64,000 nucleotides of DNA from Pseudomonas botevensis (lineage in GTDB: Bacteria > Pseudomonadota > Gammaproteobacteria > Pseudomonadales > Pseudomonadaceae). Numbering within the stretch: the stretch's first letter is position 1; each line of letters starts with the position of its first letter. Made by a program: the position numbers and the translations under genes. Shown piece by piece: positions 52,148-60,316 of the stretch. Location: NCBI RefSeq assembly GCF_019145475.1, contig NZ_JAHTKI010000021.1, positions 1 to 64,000 of the forward strand. The letters run 5' to 3'. A model generated the notes under the pieces. The model had not been told where the DNA came from, did not search any database, and saw nothing but the letters and a program-made list of their open reading frames with translations.

Positions 52148-52405
52148 TTAGTTGTCATTGGTGCAGCCGCTGCCTTGCACTTGATAGTCCAGCACATGTT
52201 CACGGCCCTGGCTGTCGAGATAATTGAGCCGCGCGGGGATCACGCCGCAGGCCTGGGAAATATCGGTGCTGGAGAGCACTTTGTCGACATCCAGATGCAC
52301 GAAGAAACCGGGTTTGTCATGAATGACGGCAGTGTCCGGGGTGGTCGCGGCGAATACCGAACCACTGGCGAGGAGGGCGGTGAAGGCGAGGATCAGGGTT
52401 TTCAT
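52148..52405 (-). CDS. DUF2790 exported protein
   Basis: This 85-residue protein has a signal peptide (ALLASGSVFA). The mature domain matches DUF2790: HLDVDKVLSSTDISQACGVIPARLNYLDSQGREHVLDYQVQGSGC (cited in part: QACGVIPARLNYLDSQGREH). The two Cys, in ACGV and GSGC, probably pair. It is the first gene of an operon with a metal-type two-component system. A second copy sits at 60001-60237. Confidence 0.85.
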   Translation of the reverse strand: MKTLILAFTALLASGSVFAATTPDTAVIHDKPGFFVHLDVDKVLSSTDISQACGVIPARLNYLDSQGREHVLDYQVQGSGCTNDN

Positions 52406-52540
52406 GATGGAGTACTCGGTAGTCTGAAGAGGATCGGCGTTCTGGCCGGGACAACTTCAGGCTACCGAGCGATTCGCTCGCTAAACCGACAACTCGATTA
52501 CAAATCTGTAATGAAACGGGGACGAGTCAATGCTGTTGAT

Positions 52541-52568
52541 CGTTCCCACGCAGAGCATGGGAACGATG
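52541..52568. repeat. Short palindrome TCGTTCCCACGC/ATGGGAACGA
   Basis: An imperfect palindrome of the pseudomonad GATCGTTCCCACGC type lies just beyond the minus-strand L,D-transpeptidase stop. It may act as a terminator-like or repeat hairpin. Confidence 0.5.
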
Positions 52569-52588
52569 TAAGGAAACGGTTGTGTGGT

Positions 52589-53302
52589 TCAACTGCCGTG
52601 GGTGCTGAGGATGCTCGCAATCTGTTGCGGCTGGCAGTTGAGATACGGCGAGGTTTTCAGCCAGCGCTGGTCGGGATACCAGGAGAACATGAACTGGCCG
52701 TTCTTCAGGCTGTCGATCACCCGCCGGGCGATTTGCGGGCGTACCGCCGGGCAGCCCTGGCTGCGTCCGATGCGCCCCTGGCGCTTGCTCCACAACGGAT
52801 TCACGTAATCGGCGGCGTGAATCACGATGGCGCGGTCGCGGGCCATGTCATTGAAACCCGGCTCCAGACCGTCCATGCGCAGCGAGTAACCGTGGGTGCC
52901 TTCGTAACTTTCCTGGGTACGGAACAGACCGAGGCTGGACTGGAAACTGCCTTCTCGGTTGGAGAACTGCGTGGCGAAGTTTTCCCCGGAGTTCGAACCG
53001 TGGGCGACCAGATCACGCAGCACCAGTTTCTTGCGGGTCAGGTCGAAGATCCACAGGCGGCGCGCGGTGGACGGCTGCGAATAATCGATGATCGCCAGGT
53101 GGCGAGACTGTTTGGCGCCGTTGTTGATCGCACATTGCATGGCGTTCAATGCGCCTTTCAGCGCCTGGGGATTGAGTTCCGGTGCGGCGTGCGCGAGGCT
53201 GGTGTACAAAACCGGCGAAGTGGTGCCGGCGGCGAAAACCTGACTGGTCACCAGCCCGACGGCGGTGGCAGTCAACAAAAGTCGGCGCAAAAACGTCAAC
53301 AT
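52589..53302 (-). CDS. Murein L,D-transpeptidase catalytic-domain protein
   Basis: This 237-residue exported protein has a signal peptide ending SQVFA. The YkuD-type catalytic centre is visible as the conserved His in IVIHAADYVNP and Ser-x-Gly-Cys as RSQGCPAVRP. It belongs to the group annotated murein L,D-transpeptidase catalytic domain. It is divergent from a second, larger L,D-transpeptidase gene, with about 150 bases between. Confidence 0.88.
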   Translation of the reverse strand: MLTFLRRLLLTATAVGLVTSQVFAAGTTSPVLYTSLAHAAPELNPQALKGALNAMQCAINNGAKQSRHLAIIDYSQPSTARRLWIFDLTRKKLVLRDLVAHGSNSGENFATQFSNREGSFQSSLGLFRTQESYEGTHGYSLRMDGLEPGFNDMARDRAIVIHAADYVNPLWSKRQGRIGRSQGCPAVRPQIARRVIDSLKNGQFMFSWYPDQRWLKTSPYLNCQPQQIASILSTHGS

Positions 53303-53451
53303 TTAGAAAGTGTCCTCATCTGTTGCTCATTGGCACTTTGGCTCCTGACGTCCAGTCGTCCCCGGCAGGCCCGAGAATCGAGCCTGACTGTTCACCGCAC
53401 CTGATGTAAGGTTGACCACTATCAAGGTGGCCATGGATTGGAGTAAAGCAG

Positions 53452-55056
53452 TTGTTCAAAAAATGCGCATGTTACTTGAGCATTTGTTTGCTCGCAGCGC
53501 CGTTGGTCGCGACCGCCGAAGCGCCGTTACCGCCGCTGGAAACACTGCCGGCGCCATTGCCGGTCGAGCCGCAGAGCCCGTTGCAAGCCGTGTTGATCGG
53601 TCTGCCGCAGGCGTGCCCGGGCGTTGCCGCGAACCTCAACGGCCCGGCGCTTGAACAATTGCAGGCGTTCTATCAGCAACAGGACTGGTTACCGGTATGG
53701 GCGCAGAGCCAGCAATTACCGGCCTTGCAGGCGCAATTGCAACTGCTGGCCGACGACGGCCTGAACCCGAAACGCTACCCGGTGGCGGCCAGCGCACCAC
53801 AGGACGGCGAGCTGTGCGCCGACATCGAAATCAGCCGCTATTACCTGCAAGCCTTGCAGGATTTGCACTACGGTCGCCTGCTGCAATCGCACTTCGAGCC
53901 GCTGTGGCATTCCGACGAAACGCCTCGTGACCGCCAGGCCGAACTGCTGGCGATCGCCGTGCCGGGGATGCATGACATTGCAGCTGCCTTCGACCTGGCC
54001 CGCCCGCGTCTGGCGCAATACCAGAACCTGCGTCACCTCTACGCCGCGCAACGCTTGCAAGCCCTGCCGCACTGGCAGTCGGTCGGCAACGGGCCGCTGC
54101 TGCGTCCGGACATGGAAGATAAACGCGTGCCGGAACTGGCGCTGCGCTTGTACAGCGAAGGCTATCTGAGCAGCGCGGTCGGCACTCCGGACAACGCGTA
54201 TCACGGCGTACTGGTCGAGGCGGTGAAAAGCTTCCAGGCCAATCATTCGTTGCAGGCCGACGGCGTGGTCGGGCCGGGCACCATCGCCGAACTCAACATC
54301 AGTCCGTTGACTCGCCGCGAACAACTGCGGGTCAACCTCGAACGTTTCCGCTGGCTGGCCCAGGACATGGAGCCGGATGGTCTGCTGGTCAACGTTGCCG
54401 CCGCCGAACTGACCCTGTATCAGGACGGCCTGCCGGTGTGGCAGACCCGCACCCAGGTCGGTCGCGCCGAGCGCCAGACTCCATTGCTCAAATCCCGGGT
54501 CACGCGCCTGACCCTGAACCCGACCTGGACCGTGCCGCCGACGATCTGGAAGGAAGACAAACTGCCGGAGATCCGCAAGGACCAGACCTTCCTCAGCCGG
54601 CAGAACCTGCAGGTGCTGGACGCCAACGGCCAGCCACTGGCCGCAGCGGACATCGACTGGGACAACCCCGGCAACATCCTCCTGCGCCAGGACGCCGGCC
54701 CGCGCAACCCGCTTGGGCAAATGGTCATCCGCTTTCCCAACCCGTTCTCGGTGTACCTGCATGACACGCCGAGCAAGGCGCTGTTCGACAAAGGGCCGAG
54801 GGCGTTCAGTTCCGGTTGCGTGCGGGTCGAGCATCCACTGAAACTGCGCGACTTTTTACTCAGCCCGGCAGAAAAAGCCCGCACCGACACCTTGCTCGCC
54901 AGCGGCACCACCCACGAGTTCCGCCTGAGCAATCCAGTGCCGATCCTGATGACCTACTGGACCGCCCAGGTCGACAACCATGGCCGCGTGCAATACGCCC
55001 CGGACATCTACAGCCGCGACACCGCGCTGCTCGCCGGGCTGGACCGGGTGCACTGA
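53452..55056 (+). CDS. ldtD: L,D-transpeptidase, YcbB/LdtD type, with TTG start
   Basis: This 534-residue exported enzyme forms 3-3 cross-links in peptidoglycan. The start is TTG with GGAG 8 bases upstream. The protein has a signal peptide, a scaffold domain, a peptidoglycan-binding repeat (SFQANHSLQADGVVGPGTIAELN cited in part: LQADGVVGPGTIAELN) and the YkuD domain with VYLHDTPSKALFDKGPR and the catalytic SSGCVRVEHPL. Domain order fits YcbB/LdtD. Confidence 0.92.
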   Translation: MFKKCACYLSICLLAAPLVATAEAPLPPLETLPAPLPVEPQSPLQAVLIGLPQACPGVAANLNGPALEQLQAFYQQQDWLPVWAQSQQLPALQAQLQLLADDGLNPKRYPVAASAPQDGELCADIEISRYYLQALQDLHYGRLLQSHFEPLWHSDETPRDRQAELLAIAVPGMHDIAAAFDLARPRLAQYQNLRHLYAAQRLQALPHWQSVGNGPLLRPDMEDKRVPELALRLYSEGYLSSAVGTPDNAYHGVLVEAVKSFQANHSLQADGVVGPGTIAELNISPLTRREQLRVNLERFRWLAQDMEPDGLLVNVAAAELTLYQDGLPVWQTRTQVGRAERQTPLLKSRVTRLTLNPTWTVPPTIWKEDKLPEIRKDQTFLSRQNLQVLDANGQPLAAADIDWDNPGNILLRQDAGPRNPLGQMVIRFPNPFSVYLHDTPSKALFDKGPRAFSSGCVRVEHPLKLRDFLLSPAEKARTDTLLASGTTHEFRLSNPVPILMTYWTAQVDNHGRVQYAPDIYSRDTALLAGLDRVH

Positions 55057-55075
55057 GTTTTACCGAGGGTGTCGT

Positions 55076-55591
55076 TCAACGGTTGGCGCGCTTCCAGAAC
55101 AGCCGCGCCAGCCACGCATCCACACTCAACTTCCCGGCCCCGGCGAATACCAACGGCACCATCGCGGCCAGGTAGATCGCCGGCAACTTGAAATTGCCGA
55201 AGCCCTTGTTGGTGATCGCATAACCCTGGGCCAATTCGCTCAACGACGACCAGTCCGCCGGCCAGTGAACGGCAGCGGTGGCGACGATGGTCACGACAAT
55301 CAGCGAAATCGCCGAAATCCGCGTACCGAAGCCGATCAGAATGGCCAGGGCACCGATCAACTCGGCCCACATCGACAGCTCCCAGTTCAGCGTCGCCGGC
55401 AGGTGGTCGAAGGGAAACGGGAAGCGCTCCTGGATATCCTCGAACCAGTTCTGGCCATTGAATTTCTCCAGACCCGATTCGAAGAATTCCCAGGCGATGA
55501 ACAGGCGCAGGGTCAGCGGCGCGAGCCATTGACCTGCGCGATCCAGGTTGAAGTGCAAGCCTTTGACGGCGGAGGAGAGGGCAGTGGTCAT
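55076..55591 (-). CDS. DoxX-family membrane protein, HvfX-like
   Basis: This 171-residue protein has four membrane segments. Its N-terminal part, WLAPLTLRLFIAWEFFESGLEKFNGQNWFEDI, is the pattern of the HvfX group of DoxX proteins (cited in part: RLFIAWEFFESGLEK), which are co-encoded with copper-binding HvfA peptides. It follows the HvfA-like gene by about 57 bases on the same strand. HvfX may take part in handling or maturation of the modified peptide; the mechanism is unknown. Confidence 0.85.
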   Translation of the reverse strand: MTTALSSAVKGLHFNLDRAGQWLAPLTLRLFIAWEFFESGLEKFNGQNWFEDIQERFPFPFDHLPATLNWELSMWAELIGALAILIGFGTRISAISLIVVTIVATAAVHWPADWSSLSELAQGYAITNKGFGNFKLPAIYLAAMVPLVFAGAGKLSVDAWLARLFWKRANR

Positions 55592-55620
55592 GGGGTGAAC
55601 TCCATTCAATCAGAGAGAAA

Positions 55621-55640
55621 CGGGACACCGAAGCGTCCCG
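55621..55640 (-). promoter_or_regulatory. Small hairpin between the HvfA-like and DoxX genes
   Basis: A 6-base stem CGGGAC/GTCCCG lies in the short space between the two genes. It may limit transcription into the DoxX gene so that more peptide than membrane protein is made (inference). Confidence 0.4.
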
Positions 55641-55648
55641 TACACGGG

Positions 55649-55852
55649 TTACTCGCTGGCGCCACACTTGCCTTCGCCGCATTTACCTTCCGAGGACTTT
55701 TCCCCGCTGTCGGATTGCGCCTGAGCCTGGCTGTAACCGTGATCCAGCGGCTTGACGCTGAACGCTTCGGCGGCCGATGCCGCGTTGGACAAAGCCAGAC
55801 CACCGGCAAGCAGCAGGCCGAGGGTCAGGGACGTTTTCGAGAGCTGGGTCAT
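55649..55852 (-). CDS. HvfA-like cysteine peptide, putative RiPP copper metallophore precursor
   Basis: This 67-residue precursor has a signal peptide of about 28 residues (LLLAGGLALSNAASA) and then a mature part of about 39 residues. It ends in two consecutive EGKCG motifs (Cys58 and Cys63). HvfA-family peptides have this layout; their EGKCG cysteines are oxidised to thiooxazole/oxazolone groups by an MNIO enzyme (DUF692) with a DUF2063 partner, and bind copper. Here only the DoxX partner is adjacent and no MNIO is in the window. A GGAG site precedes the ATG. Modification is therefore unproven. Confidence 0.82.
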   Translation of the reverse strand: MTQLSKTSLTLGLLLAGGLALSNAASAAEAFSVKPLDHGYSQAQAQSDSGEKSSEGKCGEGKCGASE

Positions 55853-55869
55853 GGTGAATCTCCGTTGCA

Positions 55870-55921
55870 TCAAATGAGTTGAGAGGCTGTACCGGCAGTG
55901 CCGATCGACAGGTTCATTTGA
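55870..55921 (-). promoter_or_regulatory. Candidate control region of the HvfA-like operon
   Basis: An 8-base inverted repeat TCAAATGA / TCATTTGA (55870-55877 and 55914-55921) brackets the region upstream of the start. Inside it, on the minus strand, GAACC and CGGTA are separated by 16 bases, a spacing similar to an ECF-sigma promoter. Both readings are tentative. Confidence 0.25.
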
Positions 55922-56071
55922 CGCCCGGGGTGTATCGGGGATGTGTCGCGGGGGAGGGGGATTTATCGGGATCGTGTGTCTGCGGCTGGGGTGGATACAG
56001 TGCGATACATGGCAGAGGAGGCTGTTGAAACCATGGGTTCAGATAATTCTCCAGCACCCTCAGAATCGCGG

Positions 56072-56115
56072 CCCTCACCCTAGCCCTCTCCCAGAGGGAG
56101 AGGGGACTGACCGGA
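56072..56115. repeat. Single copy of the CCCTCACCC/GGGAGAGGGGAC element
   Basis: It reads CCCTCACCCTAGCCCTCTCC followed by AGAGGGAGAGGGGACTGACC and matches one arm of the inverted pair at 21458-21664. Confidence 0.75.
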
Positions 56116-56193
56116 GTGGCCGAAAAGAATATGTACACCCGCCAAAACCCGGTCGGCCCGAAGGCCGCCTTGCGGGCACGCCCACTCCCACAG

Positions 56194-56260
56194 AAAAGCC
56201 AAAGCACAAGCACAAGCACAAGCAAAAGCCAAAGCCAAAGCCAAAGCCAAAGCCAAAGCC
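56194..56260. repeat. Hexanucleotide tandem array (AAAGCC/ACAAGC)
   Basis: About eleven 6-base units run head to tail: two or three AAAGCC-like units, then ACAAGC three times, then AAAGCC six times. Such arrays can change length by slippage. It lies in non-coding DNA. Confidence 0.9.
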
Positions 56261-56299
56261 GTCCGCCCCTGCTTCTCACCACTCAACACAATGAGCGTT

Positions 56300-56640
56300 A
56301 GCTCGAGTACCGCTCTTGATCTTGCCGTGCCGGCCCCTTCGGCAGGCTGAGTGGAGGGATTTATCCGGGGGTGGGAGCGCAGCGACCGTTTGGCGCAGCC
56401 AAACACATCGAGAGGAGGTGCAGCGAAGCAAACCGTAGGCGATGCCCCCCGGATGAGTCCCGGAACGAAGGGACGCCGAGCCTAAGCGAGGGGCCGTACG
56501 CCGGGGCAAAGCCTTTTGGGTTACCTTTTTGGCGTCTGAAAAAGGTGACTCGCCGTCAGGGCGAAACCGCCAGCAAAAACACCCGCAGAAACGGATATAC
56601 ACCCCAACCCCCCCAAAAAAAACCTGTCGGCCCAGAGGCC
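56300..56640. repeat. Dispersed pseudomonad intergenic repeat
   Basis: The block contains CGCAGCGACCGTTTGGCGCA, GAGAGGAGGTGCAGCGAAGC, GGATGAGTCCCGGAACGAAG and AAAAAGGTGACTCGCCGTCA. I recognise this as a long non-coding repeat found many times in P. fluorescens-group genomes (recollection). Its function is unknown; no open frame in it is conserved in codon usage. Confidence 0.6.
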
Positions 56641-56738
56641 GCAGCGCCCACCAAAAACCAGTGTGATCCAACCCCCGAAAAAAGCGTCTAGCCACCGTGT
56701 CCCCGCAATCCCACCGGGGCGAAACTTCGGAACCCGGC

Positions 56739-57647
56739 ATGCAAGCCCTGTTGAACGAAATCCTTGACGCCGTCCGGCCCCTGATCGGGCAGGGCAAAGT
56801 GGCTGACTACATCCCCGCCCTCGGCACCGTCCCGCCCAACCAACTGGGCATTGCCGTCTACGGCAACGACGGCGAAATGTACTGCGCCGGCGACGCCGAC
56901 ACCCTGTTCTCGGTGCAGAGTATTTCCAAGGTATTTAGCCTGGTGCAGGCCATCGAGCATTCCGGCGAGGCGATCTGGGAGCGTCTGGGCCACGAGCCGT
57001 CCGGCCAGCCGTTCAACTCGCTGGTGCAACTGGAATTCGAGCGCGGCCGCCCGCGCAATCCGTTCATCAATGCCGGGGCGCTGGTGATCTGCGACATCAA
57101 TCAGTCACGGTTCGCCGCGCCAGCGCTGTCGATGCGCGATTTCGTCCGGCGCCTGTCGGGCAATCCGCAGGTGATGGTCGACGGCAAGGTCGCCGACTCC
57201 GAATACCTGCACCGCGCGCGCAACGCGGCGATGGCTTATCTGATGCAATCCTTCGGCAACTTCCACAACGACGTCGAAGCGGTGCTGCGCAGCTACTTCA
57301 GCCACTGCGCCCTGCGCATGAGCTGCATCGATCTGGCCCGCGCATTCTGCTTCCTCGCCAACGACGGCTACTGCAAACACAGCGGCGAACAGATCCTCAC
57401 CCCGCGCCAGACCCAGCAAGTCAACTCGATCATGGCCACCAGCGGCCTCTACGACGAGGCGGGCAACTTCGCCTACCGCGTCGGCCTGCCGGGCAAGAGC
57501 GGGGTCGGCGGCGGTATCGTCGCGGTGGTGCCGGGGCAGTTCACCGTCTGCGTGTGGTCGCCGGAACTCAACGCGGCGGGCAATTCGCTGGCCGGCATGG
57601 CGGCGCTGGAAATGCTCAGCTCGCGGATCGGCTGGTCGGTGTTCTGA
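56739..57647 (+). CDS. glsA: Glutaminase (class A, GlsA)
   Basis: This 302-residue enzyme hydrolyses glutamine to glutamate and ammonia. It has the beta-lactamase-like Ser-x-x-Lys in FSVQSISKVFSL, NPFINAGALVICD, CSIDL-like MSCIDLARAF and the GKSGVGGGIVAVVPG block near the end. Length matches GlsA. ATG at 56739 is preferred over an upstream GTG at 56697. Confidence 0.94.
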   Translation: MQALLNEILDAVRPLIGQGKVADYIPALGTVPPNQLGIAVYGNDGEMYCAGDADTLFSVQSISKVFSLVQAIEHSGEAIWERLGHEPSGQPFNSLVQLEFERGRPRNPFINAGALVICDINQSRFAAPALSMRDFVRRLSGNPQVMVDGKVADSEYLHRARNAAMAYLMQSFGNFHNDVEAVLRSYFSHCALRMSCIDLARAFCFLANDGYCKHSGEQILTPRQTQQVNSIMATSGLYDEAGNFAYRVGLPGKSGVGGGIVAVVPGQFTVCVWSPELNAAGNSLAGMAALEMLSSRIGWSVF

Positions 57648-57761
57648 CAGACTCCCCGGATAAGGCGGGAAGAGCGCCACTCCCCCGGAGGATCTGTGTT
57701 GCCTTGGGGGAGGGCATTGCTATACATTTTTCGGCCGCTTCTCACAGGATGAATCCGCTCC

Positions 57762-59264
57762 ATGTCTCTCGCGCTTGAACGTCTCGTCGCTGGCACGCCT
57801 ATCCCTTTCGCTGGTAACCGCGTCACCGTGGTCAGCCCCGAACTGGCTGAGCGCTTCCGACCCGGCGATCACCTGCTGGTGGAGCAGGTCAGTGGCGAGC
57901 TGTTGCTGATTCCCGTGGCCGATCAACAGGCGGCAGCCGTGGCGATCGAACGCGCCGCTGCGGCGTTCACGGCGTTGTCGGCGGTGTCCGACGAGGCCAT
58001 CAGCCGCTTCTTCGATCTGTTCGCCCAACGTCTGGAAACCCCGGATGCCTGGGCGCTGATCGAAGCCGCCAACCTTGCCGACATCGAGCGCGCCAAGGCG
58101 CGCGGTCGCTCCACCACCCGTTTGCTCGCCGATGAACGCATGCGCCGCGACATGATCGCCGGCCTGCGGGCCTGGCGTGATGCCCCGGCCACGCGCGGCA
58201 AGGTCATCAGCAGCGTCGAGCACGATGGCTGGAAGGTCGAGCAGGTGGTGTCGCCGCTGGGCATCGTCGCGTTTGTGTTCGAAGGTCGGCCCAACGTCTT
58301 CGCCGATGCCGCTGGCGTGTTGCGTACCGGCAACACCGCCGTGCTGCGCATTGGCAGCGATGCCCTGGGCACCGCTCAAGCCATCGTCACCCACGCGCTG
58401 AACCCGGCGCTGGCCGATGCCGGTCTGCCGGCGGGCGCGGTGTCGCTGGTAGAGAGCGTCAACCATGCCGCCGGTTGGGCGATGTTTGCCGACCGGCGCC
58501 TGTCGCTGGCAGTTGCCCGAGGCTCGGGCCGCGCGGTCAGTCAGTTGGGCAGCATCGCCCAGCAGGCCGGCACCGCCGTCAGCCTCCACGGCACCGGTGG
58601 TGCGTGGCTAATCGCCGACCGCGAGGCCGACGCTACACGCTTTGCGGCGGTGGTGCGCAACTCCCTGGATCGCAAGGTCTGCAACACCCTCAACGTCTGC
58701 CTGATCCAGCGCGAGCGCGCGGCCGAACTGGTGCCGCTGTTCCTCGATGCCTTGCAGCAGGCCGGCACCGCACGCGGTCAGGGCTGCAAGTTGCACATCG
58801 TCGAGGGCAGTGAAAGTTGCCTGCCGAACGAATGGCAAAGCGCGACGGTCGAGGTCTATCGCGCCGAAGGCTACAAGACCGAAGCGCAGGCCGAGCCATT
58901 GCCCGAAGCGCAGTTGGGCCGCGAGTGGGAATGGGAAGAAACCCCGGAAGTCAGTCTGATGATTGTCGACGATCTGGATCAGGCGATTACCCTGTTCAAC
59001 CGCTACAGCCCGCAGTTCACTGTGTCGCTGATCAGCGAGAACGCAGCGGAGCAGGAGCGTTTCTACAGCGCGGTCAACGCGCCGTTCGTGGGCAACGGCA
59101 TCACCCGTTGGGTCGATGGTCAGTACGCGCTGAACAAGCCGGAACTGGGGCTTTCGAACTGGGAGAGCGGGCGGTTGTTCGCCCGTAGCGCGATTCTCTC
59201 CGGTGACGGCGTGTTCACTGTACGCAGCCGCATGACCCAGATCGATCTTGGCGTGAAGCGCTGA
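57762..59264 (+). CDS. Aldehyde dehydrogenase related to glutamate-5-semialdehyde dehydrogenase (ProA-like)
   Basis: This 500-residue protein has ALDH features shared with ProA: GIVAFVFEGRPNVFADAAGVLRTGNTAVLRIGSDA (cited in part: EGRPNVFADAAGVLRTGN), SLHGTGGAWLI and the catalytic Cys in DRKVCNTLNVC. ProA is normally about 420 residues; this one is about 80 longer, mostly at the N-terminus (a small extra domain before residue 60). It may be a second ProA or an enzyme for another semialdehyde. Not in an operon with proB. Confidence 0.8.
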   Translation: MSLALERLVAGTPIPFAGNRVTVVSPELAERFRPGDHLLVEQVSGELLLIPVADQQAAAVAIERAAAAFTALSAVSDEAISRFFDLFAQRLETPDAWALIEAANLADIERAKARGRSTTRLLADERMRRDMIAGLRAWRDAPATRGKVISSVEHDGWKVEQVVSPLGIVAFVFEGRPNVFADAAGVLRTGNTAVLRIGSDALGTAQAIVTHALNPALADAGLPAGAVSLVESVNHAAGWAMFADRRLSLAVARGSGRAVSQLGSIAQQAGTAVSLHGTGGAWLIADREADATRFAAVVRNSLDRKVCNTLNVCLIQRERAAELVPLFLDALQQAGTARGQGCKLHIVEGSESCLPNEWQSATVEVYRAEGYKTEAQAEPLPEAQLGREWEWEETPEVSLMIVDDLDQAITLFNRYSPQFTVSLISENAAEQERFYSAVNAPFVGNGITRWVDGQYALNKPELGLSNWESGRLFARSAILSGDGVFTVRSRMTQIDLGVKR

Positions 59265-59275
59265 ATTCAGCGTGC

Positions 59276-59307
59276 CTGTGGCGAGGGTGCAAATGCCCTC
59301 GCCACGG
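59276..59307. repeat. Palindrome GTGGCGAGGG/CCCTCGCCAC, probable terminator
   Basis: A 10-base stem with an 8-base loop lies between the convergent ALDH and carbonic anhydrase genes. It is a common pseudomonad extragenic hairpin and may end both transcripts. Confidence 0.6.
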
Positions 59308-59329
59308 GTAATCGTCCCGCCCAACCTGT

Positions 59330-59989
59330 TCAGGCAGCATCGAGCGATGTTGCCTGAACCGCGCAGGTTGCGGGCTGCTGCGCCAGTGACACAAAGGTGC
59401 GCCGGTCGGCGCTCAAGGCGTCGATCGAACCGGTTTCGATGTCGTACACCCAGCCATGCAGGTTGAGCAGACCTTTCTCCTGCGCCAGGCGTACGCTTGG
59501 ATGCGTCTGGATATTCGCCAGTTGCGCGATCACGTTTTCCCGCACCATCGAACTCAGTCTGGCCGCGTCATCGGCGTGAGGCCGCGACTCATTGACCACC
59601 TTCGCCGACTCGGCGTGTTGCAGCCAGCCGCTGACGGCGGGCAGGTGATCCATGCATTTGCATTGGGCAATCGCAGTCATCGCACCGCAATCGGAGTGGC
59701 CGCAGATCACGATATCGGTCACGCCGAGTACCGCCACCGCATATTCCACCGTCGCCGAAACCCCGCCTGGATGCGGGCTGTAGGACGGCACGATATTGCC
59801 CGCATTGCGAATCACGAACAGCTCGCCGGGCTCTTGTTGAGTCAGCAGTTCCGGCACGACACGGCTGTCGGAACAGGTGATGAACAAGGTTCCCGGTTGC
59901 TGGGTGGTGGCCAGGTGTTTGAACAGTTCGGTGCGTTGCGGGAACGCCTCGCTCTGAAATTTCAGGAAGCCTGCGATCAGGTTTTTCAT
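59330..59989 (-). CDS. Beta-class carbonic anhydrase (CynT-like)
   Basis: This 219-residue enzyme interconverts CO2 and bicarbonate. The zinc ligands and catalytic pair are present: CSDSRVVPE (Cys39, Asp41, Arg43) and GHSDCGAM (His98, Cys101). It is the third gene of the order cynS, DUF2790, carbonic anhydrase. In cyanate degradation it returns bicarbonate to cyanase, which fits this position. Confidence 0.93.
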   Translation of the reverse strand: MKNLIAGFLKFQSEAFPQRTELFKHLATTQQPGTLFITCSDSRVVPELLTQQEPGELFVIRNAGNIVPSYSPHPGGVSATVEYAVAVLGVTDIVICGHSDCGAMTAIAQCKCMDHLPAVSGWLQHAESAKVVNESRPHADDAARLSSMVRENVIAQLANIQTHPSVRLAQEKGLLNLHGWVYDIETGSIDALSADRRTFVSLAQQPATCAVQATSLDAA

Positions 59990-60000
59990 GGTGTGTCCTC

Positions 60001-60237
60001 TCAGTTCGAGCAGCCGCTGCCGAATTCGCTGTACTGCAAAATGTGTTTGGCACCGTCGCTGTCCAGGTAGGTCATTTCGACCGGAACCACGCCGCAGACA
60101 TCGGCAACCGGGGTGATGCTGATGACTTTGGCAATATCCAGATTCATTCCGTAGCGATAGGCGACAGCTTCCTCGGCGGCGTGAGCCTGGGTGCTCAGGC
60201 CGGCGATCAGGGTCAGGGTCAGCAGAATTTTTTGCAT
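60001..60237 (-). CDS. DUF2790 exported protein
   Basis: This 78-residue protein has a signal peptide ending THAHA-like (STQAHAAEE). The mature domain MNLDIAKVISITPVADVCGVVPVEMTYLDSDGAKHILQYSEFGSGC is cited in part: DVCGVVPVEMTYLDSDG, GSGC. It matches the copy at 52148. It sits 79 bases after cynS and 11 bases before the carbonic anhydrase gene, on the same strand, so it is probably co-expressed with cyanate metabolism. Confidence 0.85.
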   Translation of the reverse strand: MQKILLTLTLIAGLSTQAHAAEEAVAYRYGMNLDIAKVISITPVADVCGVVPVEMTYLDSDGAKHILQYSEFGSGCSN

Positions 60238-60316
60238 GGGGCAGCCTCCAGACGAATGTGGTGACAAGTGCAATCGAGATTGGGTGAGGCCCGCACGGCG
60301 TGCGGGCCGGGATGAA

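Larger units (their letters stand above)
55922..56738. other. Long gene-free region made of repeats
   Basis: About 800 bases between the HvfA-like gene and glutaminase hold, in order, a single CCCTCACCC...GAGGGAGAGGGG element (56072-56115), a degenerate REP (about 56170), a hexamer tandem array and a long dispersed pseudomonad repeat. Open frames here have low-complexity translations and no ribosome sites; none is accepted as a gene. Confidence 0.75.

Noticed and set aside
51506..53404. A 632-residue plus-strand open frame
   Set aside because: It overlaps the response regulator, DUF2790 and L,D-transpeptidase genes in antisense and shows no domain.
56194..56260. Hexamer repeats as a coding low-complexity peptide
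   Set aside because: Frames through it (for example KSQSTSTSTSKSQSQS) lack a ribosome site and any conserved flank; simple tandem repeat is the better reading.
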